DNA from: Candidatus Latescibacterota bacterium
Lineage (GTDB): Bacteria; Latescibacterota; UBA2968; UBA8231
DNA length: 26,698 nucleotides
Direction: 5' to 3'
Assembly (NCBI GenBank): GCA_021295675.1
Contig: JAGWBY010000060.1
Coordinates: forward strand, 31,424 to 58,121
Shown: piece by piece, positions 21,423-26,698 of the stretch
Layout: the number at the start of each line of letters is the position of its first letter
Position numbering within the stretch: position 1 is the first letter of the stretch
Notes under the pieces: model-generated
Database searches by the model: none
Told to the model about the DNA's origin: nothing
Seen by the model: the letters and a program-made list of their open reading frames with translations, nothing else
Program-made: the position numbers and the translations under genes

Positions 21423-23630
21423 ATGCTGAAACTGCTCTTTACCCTCGCCGTCCTCTCGCTGGCGGCACCGCATCACACCGAGGCACAGGGCGCTGCTGCT
21501 ATCCGCCAACAGCGGCTCGAACTGGACCGCACGGTCTGGTCCGACGAGCGGCGCGCCCAGCAGTTCGAGGCCGTCTTTGTCTCCTTATGGGACCGACTGC
21601 GCGCTGCCCAAGAGGCGAGGCCAATACTAGCCGCTTTCCCCTTTGACCAACTGCTACTCGGCTCTCCGCAGGATAGCGTCAAGCACGACTGGGATATCGT
21701 CGAAACGCACTATGGCAGCCCGCCGCGCACGCTTGACCAAGCACAGTGGTCGGCCTTGCTCGAACAATGGGAAGACGAGGGCCTCGTTCTTGAACAATCC
21801 GAATGGCACCACAAGCAATTCATCCCGGCCGAGGACGGCCCAGCCCGCTCTTTAATAGACCTGAAACTGCACGTCAAAAACCACGATAAACGTCTAATCG
21901 TCAGCGGCGACCTGTCCGTTACCTGGAGCGAGCGACAAGACGAGGCCGGGCACTATATCCCCGCCACCATCGACGCCTCGAATCTGACGCTGACCGAACG
22001 CCGAGGCACACCCACTTTTACCTCTTCAGCCGTCTTGGCGGACGACACCGCGCTCTCGCCCCTCATCGCCGCCGACCTCGACGGCGACGGTCTCGACGAC
22101 CTGCTTGCACTCGGTGCCAACTTGCTCTACCGCAACCAAGGTGGACGCTTTGCGCCCGAGCCACTTTTGGCGTATCCACCTCCGGTCGGTCGCATCGAAG
22201 TGGCACTCTTGGCCGATTTTACCGGCGATGGCGCACCCGATCTAATCGTCGGCGGCCCCGGGCAACTGCTAGGTCTCTACGAGGGCGGCAAGAGCTTCGA
22301 CCAACCTGGCTTGGCCATTGCAACTCGTCCCCTGCAATACCCCGAAGCCATGAGCGCCGGCGACATAGACGGCGACGGCGATCTCGACCTGTGGGTTGGC
22401 CAGTACCGGCTGCCCTACCGCGAGGGCCAGATGCCCACGCCGTACTACGACGCCAACGACGGCTATCCCGCGTACTTGCTGAGCAACGACGGCAACGGGC
22501 GCTTCACCGACATCACGGCCCGCGCGGGCCTCGAAACCAAGCGCAAACGGCGCACCTACAGCGGCTCCTTGGCCGATCTCGACGGCGACGACGACCTCGA
22601 CCTGCTGGTCGTCAGCGATTTCGCCGGCATCGACCTGTACTACAACGACGGCACCGGCACCTTTGCCGATGTCACCTCCCGCACCGTCAGCGAGGCATCG
22701 ACCTTTGGCATGTCCCACGTCTTTGGCGACTACAACGCCGACGGCCGCCTCGACATGTACGTAGTGGGCATGAGTTCGACCACGGCACGCCGCCTCGACT
22801 ACCTCAATCTCGGGCGCGAGGAGTACCCCGAGCACCACCAGCAGCGCCAGGCCATGGGCTTTGGCAACCGGCTTTACCTCGGGGGCGAAGACGCCCAGTT
22901 CAGCATCGCCCCCAGCACGGAGCATGTGGCGCGCACCGGGTGGTCTTGGGGCGTGGCCTCCGCGGACTTCGACAACGATGGCGACGACGAAATCTACGTG
23001 GCCAACGGCCATCTCAGCGGCGAAACCGCCCAAGACTACTGCACCACCTTCTGGACGCACGACATCTACACCGGCGGCTCGGAACCCGACCCGCAAATAG
23101 CCGCATTTTTCGACGAGGCGATTGCAGACTGGAACAGCGCGGGCATCTCGTGGAATGGCTTTGAGCACAACAAGCTCTACCTGAGCGGAGGGGGCCGCTC
23201 CTTTGTTGAGATCGGCTATCTGATGGGCGTGGCTTTTGAATTCGACGCGCGCACCGTGCTCGATATGGACATCGACGCCGACGGCCGCGTGGACCTATTA
23301 GTCAGCGAGTGGTCCGGTACTCCGCGCCGCGAGCGAGTCCACGTCTTGCGCAATGTCTGGCCCAGCGACAACAACTGGCTCGGCGTGCGCCTCCAAGGCG
23401 CGGCCGGCATCTCTCCCATCGGCGCGCGCATCACCCTGCGCTCATCCCAAGGCACCAAGACGCAATGGGTCTATACCGGCGAATCCTTCGACGCCCAGCG
23501 CTCACCCACCCGCCTTTTCGGCTTGGGCCACGGCGAACAGGTCGAAGCCGTCGAAGTCCAGTGGCCCGGAGGCAAGGTCACCACCCTATCCGATCCACAG
23601 ATAAACCGCTACCACGAAGTGACGCCCTGA
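21423..23630 (+). CDS. Secreted FG-GAP/VCBS-repeat protein with C-terminal ASPIC/UnbV domain
   Basis: I place the start at the ATG at 21423 (735 residues), giving the signal peptide 'MLKLLFTLAVLSLAA' with cleavage near 'TEAQG'. An ATG at 21408 is possible, and the longer open frame back to 21204 lies within the upstream gene. Residues about 30-190 form an N-terminal domain I cannot name. FG-GAP propeller blades with calcium-loop motifs follow: 'DLDGDGLDD' (218), 'DFTGDGAPD' (265), 'DIDGDGDLD' (314), 'DLDGDDDLD' (385), 'DYNADGRLD' (436), 'DFDNDGDDE' (515) and 'DIDADGRVD' (616). The ASPIC/UnbV domain (about 648-722) contains 'NWLGVRLQG', 'PIGARITL', 'RLFGLGHGEQV' and 'EVQWPGGKV'. Relatives are extracellular and often called CRTAC1-like; a defined biochemical role is lacking. 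The alpha-galactosidase starts four bases after its stop. Confidence 0.92.
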   Translation: MLKLLFTLAVLSLAAPHHTEAQGAAAIRQQRLELDRTVWSDERRAQQFEAVFVSLWDRLRAAQEARPILAAFPFDQLLLGSPQDSVKHDWDIVETHYGSPPRTLDQAQWSALLEQWEDEGLVLEQSEWHHKQFIPAEDGPARSLIDLKLHVKNHDKRLIVSGDLSVTWSERQDEAGHYIPATIDASNLTLTERRGTPTFTSSAVLADDTALSPLIAADLDGDGLDDLLALGANLLYRNQGGRFAPEPLLAYPPPVGRIEVALLADFTGDGAPDLIVGGPGQLLGLYEGGKSFDQPGLAIATRPLQYPEAMSAGDIDGDGDLDLWVGQYRLPYREGQMPTPYYDANDGYPAYLLSNDGNGRFTDITARAGLETKRKRRTYSGSLADLDGDDDLDLLVVSDFAGIDLYYNDGTGTFADVTSRTVSEASTFGMSHVFGDYNADGRLDMYVVGMSSTTARRLDYLNLGREEYPEHHQQRQAMGFGNRLYLGGEDAQFSIAPSTEHVARTGWSWGVASADFDNDGDDEIYVANGHLSGETAQDYCTTFWTHDIYTGGSEPDPQIAAFFDEAIADWNSAGISWNGFEHNKLYLSGGGRSFVEIGYLMGVAFEFDARTVLDMDIDADGRVDLLVSEWSGTPRRERVHVLRNVWPSDNNWLGVRLQGAAGISPIGARITLRSSQGTKTQWVYTGESFDAQRSPTRLFGLGHGEQVEAVEVQWPGGKVTTLSDPQINRYHEVTP

Positions 23631-23634
23631 AGGC

Positions 23635-25474
23635 ATGCACTACACTACCCACTTCAACGGCATCCCCGTGTCCGTCACTCTCGCGGCAGACCCGGCGCTG
23701 GACGACCGGCCAATCGACGCCCCCGGCACCTATGCGGATGACCACTACGAGTACTCCTGCACCGAAACGCCGCTCGGCCCCAAAAGTCTGCTGCTGAAAT
23801 TGCAACTGCGCCGAGTGGATGGCAGCCCATTCAAGGTCACCGCATTCAAAGCAGAAGCCGCAGTCCCCGGCCTAGACTTGCACCGCGTCTTCGTGCCCGT
23901 GCTATACGAAGCCATCGGCAAGCGCGACCTGATCAGCCTGCCCTGGGGCGTCGAGGAGCGCACCTTTACCTCTTGGTCCTTCCCCTTCGTCGCCGCGCTA
24001 AACCGCTTTGACCAGAACCGCTTCTGCATGGGCTTTATGGACCACGTCCATGCGGCGGATACCCGGCATAGCTGCTACGACGAAGATGCCAACATGTCCT
24101 TGCAGCGCCTCTTCGATCCCGCTCCCCGCGAGACGAGCGTCTGGGAAGAGACGCTCTACCTGTCCTGCGAGGACCGCCCCATCTTCGACGAGGTACGACG
24201 AGCTGCACAAAGTCGCCCTGCCGCCAGCGCCGCCCTCGGTATGGGAGCCGGTCTGGTGCTCTTGGTACGGCATCAAAAACGATGTCGATGCCGACTATAT
24301 CCGCTCTATGGTACCCCTGCTCAAAGAATGGGGCATCGGCAACATCATCGTCGATGCAGGCTGGTTCAAAGGCGACGGCTTCGACCCCGACACCGGCCAC
24401 TACATTCCCGACGCAAGCAAATTCCCCGATCTCAAGGGCCTCGTCGAAGAGGTTCAATCCGAGGGCTTGACCATCCTGCTGTGGTGCGCGCCGCTGTTCA
24501 ATATCAGCGACCTAGCCGACGTGCCCTTCATAAAAGCGCACCGTTTCCAAGCCGCAGACTCCGACGACGCGAACAATTTTCTCTGCCCCCGCTGCCCTGC
24601 GGTGCGCCAATACGCCTATCGCACGGTCAAACACCTGATGCAGACCTACGGCTGCAATGGCCTCAAAATCGACTTCATCGATCCACTGCGAGACCGCGCC
24701 AGCTTACCCTGCACCACCGACCACGAGCACGATATCGCCGACTACGGCGAGGCCGTGTACGACTTACTCCAAGGCATCTACCAAACCGCCACGCAAGTGC
24801 GCGCCGACGCCCTGCTCGAATACCGCATGAACTACTCGACCCTCGTCACCCGGCCTTTTGCCACCAGCCACCGCGCCCAAGACGCGCCCTTCGACCCCGA
24901 CCACATCCGCCGCATGTGCACTCGGCTCAAAAGCTATATCCTCAACCCAGAAGCTGGCCGCGAGGGCAACGTGGCCGTCCACACCGATCCAGCCTATTGG
25001 CTACCCGAGGAAAGCCCCGCAAACGTCGGCCGCTTTATGGCCAGCCTCGTCACAAGTGCCGTGCCCATGCTCTCGATGAACCTGCGCGCTTTGCCCGCAG
25101 AGCACCAGCGCATCGCCCGCGCTTGGCTCGCCTTTTACCGCCAGCACCGCGACCTATTGCTCTTCGGTCACCAGCAACTCCTCAGCGCCGATTCGCACCA
25201 CTCGCTCTTTTCCGTACATCTCGGCGACGAGGCACTCTGGGGAGCTTTCACTCCCACCTTCCCCGGCGTACTTGCAGTGCCATCGGAAAATATCCGCCGT
25301 GTCCAAGAGCACCTCTATACCCGTCTAGAAGGCGTCGAAGGCGAGCGTCTCCAAGTCCAGGTTTACGACCGATGCTTGGAAAAATCCGCTACCTTCGAAT
25401 TACCAGTGAAAGACCGTGCCGTTATCCTAGACCTCGCCGTGGAAATCGGCGGAGCCCTCGAACTACACAGGTAG
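23635..25474 (+). CDS. GH36-like alpha-galactosidase interrupted by a frameshift
   Basis: Two halves of one glycosidase lie in adjacent frames. The ATG at 23635 gives an N-terminal beta-sandwich to about 24192 ('SVWEETLYLSCEDRPIFDE'). The protein then continues one base over from about 24194 ('YDELHKVALPPAP', 'VWCSWYGIKNDVDADYI', 'GIGNIIVDAGWF') to the TAG at 25472-25474. Removing one base near 24193 restores about 612 residues, the size of small GH36 enzymes. The nucleophile candidate is Asp in 'GLKIDFID' (codon 24671-24673). The acid/base is probably the Asp in 'HRAQDAPFD' by analogy with the family. There is no signal peptide, so cytoplasmic hydrolysis of alpha-galactosides is expected if the gene is functional. 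Catalytic regions look intact and no stop occurs in the downstream half, so a sequencing error or a very recent mutation both fit. Confidence 0.82.
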
Positions 25475-25479
25475 TGTGC

Positions 25480-26698
25480 ATGTCTCTAATTCTAATTCTC
25501 TTGTCTTTGTCGGCAGCGATCCAAATAAACGCAGCCAATCCACCCACCGATGTCGGCGTCTCCCCGGAAGTGCTGGAGCCTCCTTGGCTAGAGAGTCGTC
25601 GCCAAACCCAAGTAGCCGCGGCCGCAGACTACGCAGTCTTCTGCGATTTCAGCTTCACCGATCACCAGCCCACCAGCGGCATTGCCTTCCACCACCGCAT
25701 CGTCGATGACTCGGGGCGGCACTACCGGCCCAATCACTACGACCACGGCAATGATGGCGACGGACGCACGGACCTCTACTTCGTCAACCAAACCGGGCCA
25801 AACGGGCTGTGGCGCAACGCGGGCGGCGGCCAATTTGCCGACATCACCGAGCAGGGCGGCGTGGCACTCGCAGACCGCATCGGCGTGACCGCTTCCTTCG
25901 CCGACCTAGACAACGACGGAGTACCCGACCTATACGTCACCAATGTGCGCGTGGGCAATGTTCTCTTTCGCAACCAAGGCGACGGGCGCTTTGCGGACAT
26001 TTCGCAAGAATCGGGCCTCGATCACCAAGGGCATTCTTCGGCGGCAATCTTCTTCGACTACGACCGCGACGGACAGCTCGACCTCTTTTTGACCAATGTT
26101 GGTCAGTACACCGAGCGCGGCGATTCAATCGCGGTTATCGGCTTTGCGCCCGAGGAGCAACCGGAACAGTATCACTACTACGTCGGCTTCAAGGACGCCT
26201 TTGCTGGGCACCTCAAACCCGAGCGCACCGAGCCGAGCCTGCTCTTCCGCAATGTGGGCGAAAACCGCTTTGTCGATGTGACCGAGGAGGTTGGGATCAA
26301 AGCCGATGGTTGGTCCGGCGACGCCATGCCGCTGGACGCCAATGAAGACGGCTGGCCAGACCTGTACGTGCTGAACATGCAGGGGCACGACCAATACTAC
26401 GAAAACGACCAAGGCCAGCGCTTTATCGATAAGAGCCTAGCGGTTTTTCCGCGCACGCCGTGGGGGGCCATGTCGGCCCAGATCCTCGACTTTGACAACG
26501 ACGGCCACCAAGACCTCTACATCACCGACATGCACTCGGACATGAGCGAGGACATCGAGCCGGAGCGCGAAAAGCTCAAATCGCGCATGCAGTGGACCGA
26601 GAGTTTTCTCCGCTCGGGCGGGCGCAGCATCTACGGCAACGCCTTTTACCACCGCCAAGCCGACGGCACCTACGCCGAGATTTCCGACTCCATCGGCG
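25480..26698 (+). CDS. Secreted FG-GAP/VCBS-repeat protein, 5' part (runs off the window)
   Basis: The ATG at 25480 follows the alpha-galactosidase stop by five bases and has AGGT at 25469-25472, seven bases upstream. The frame is open to the window end (406 codons). The signal peptide 'MSLILILLSLSAAIQINAA' is followed by 'FTDHQPTSGIAFHHRIVDDSG', a common opening of CRTAC1/ASPIC-type proteins. FG-GAP blades carry calcium-loop motifs 'DHGNDGDGRTDLYFVN', 'DLDNDGVPDLYVTN', 'DYDRDGQLDLFLTN', 'DANEDGWPDLYVLN' and 'DFDNDGHQDLYITD', each followed by an 'LFRNQGDGRFADIS'-type strand. A C-terminal ASPIC/UnbV domain is expected beyond the window by analogy with the gene at 21423. Together these two genes flank the glycosidase. 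Confidence 0.9.
   Translation, partial: MSLILILLSLSAAIQINAANPPTDVGVSPEVLEPPWLESRRQTQVAAAADYAVFCDFSFTDHQPTSGIAFHHRIVDDSGRHYRPNHYDHGNDGDGRTDLYFVNQTGPNGLWRNAGGGQFADITEQGGVALADRIGVTASFADLDNDGVPDLYVTNVRVGNVLFRNQGDGRFADISQESGLDHQGHSSAAIFFDYDRDGQLDLFLTNVGQYTERGDSIAVIGFAPEEQPEQYHYYVGFKDAFAGHLKPERTEPSLLFRNVGENRFVDVTEEVGIKADGWSGDAMPLDANEDGWPDLYVLNMQGHDQYYENDQGQRFIDKSLAVFPRTPWGAMSAQILDFDNDGHQDLYITDMHSDMSEDIEPEREKLKSRMQWTESFLRSGGRSIYGNAFYHRQADGTYAEISDSIG

Noticed and set aside
22269..23168. Minus-strand open frame of 299 codons
   Set aside because: It is antisense to FG-GAP blades; its Val/Gly-rich repeats are the complement of the Asp-Gly-Asp codons.
1..26698. tRNA, rRNA, CRISPR arrays, transposases or phage genes
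   Set aside because: None was seen on reading both strands; the only repeats are the heptamer array, the two MITE-like copies and the promoter direct repeats.

Overview
The window looks like a GC-rich, Gram-negative bacterium with large secreted and outer-membrane proteins. Several families present here are common in FCB-superphylum and related lineages such as Latescibacterota, Poribacteria and Planctomycetes: FlgD-like C-terminal modules, FG-GAP/ASPIC-UnbV proteins, and big TPR and PpiC lipoproteins. This placement is inferred from gene content; there is no rRNA or other marker gene in the window.

Layout. Everything from 1 to 19976 is on the minus strand and everything from about 20093 to the end is on the plus strand. 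The two arms diverge from a short AT-rich promoter island (19977-20092). Minus arm, read from the island: a TPR lipoprotein (18453-19976); a small secreted CBM9-like protein (17385-18329) with its own promoter and a strong terminator; three consecutive paralogous surface proteins with discoidin-like modules and a FlgD-like C-terminus (15360-17309, 12708-15347, 10531-12696); a 112-bp inverted-repeat element; two tandem giant outer-membrane-type paralogues (7629-10385, 4766-7624); a double-parvulin SurA/PrsA-like lipoprotein (3094-4773); a large cytoplasmic protein of unrecognised family (1206-3083); a second, related repeat element; an HpcH/HpaI-type aldolase (302-1078); and the start of a 2-hydroxyacid dehydrogenase (1-299). 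Short or overlapping junctions with Shine-Dalgarno sequences inside the preceding stop region suggest two or three operons.

Plus arm: a parallel beta-helix lipoprotein (20093-21298), an FG-GAP/ASPIC-UnbV secreted protein with a good sigma-70 promoter (21423-23630), a GH36-like alpha-galactosidase interrupted by one frameshift (23635-25474), and a second FG-GAP protein that runs off the window (from 25480).

Interpretation. The minus arm reads as a cell-envelope locus: a periplasmic folding factor, two barrel-like proteins, three surface proteins with a shared modular plan, a CBM9-like domain protein and a TPR lipoprotein. The three surface proteins share a central module I do not recognise and a common C-terminal tail ending in Tyr. 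The two giant proteins share an almost invariant Asp/Asn-rich core inside otherwise diverged sequence. These two families are the best candidates for something undescribed. That they form one system is inference from neighbourhood only. The plus arm and the aldolase/dehydrogenase pair suggest carbohydrate and sugar-acid use.
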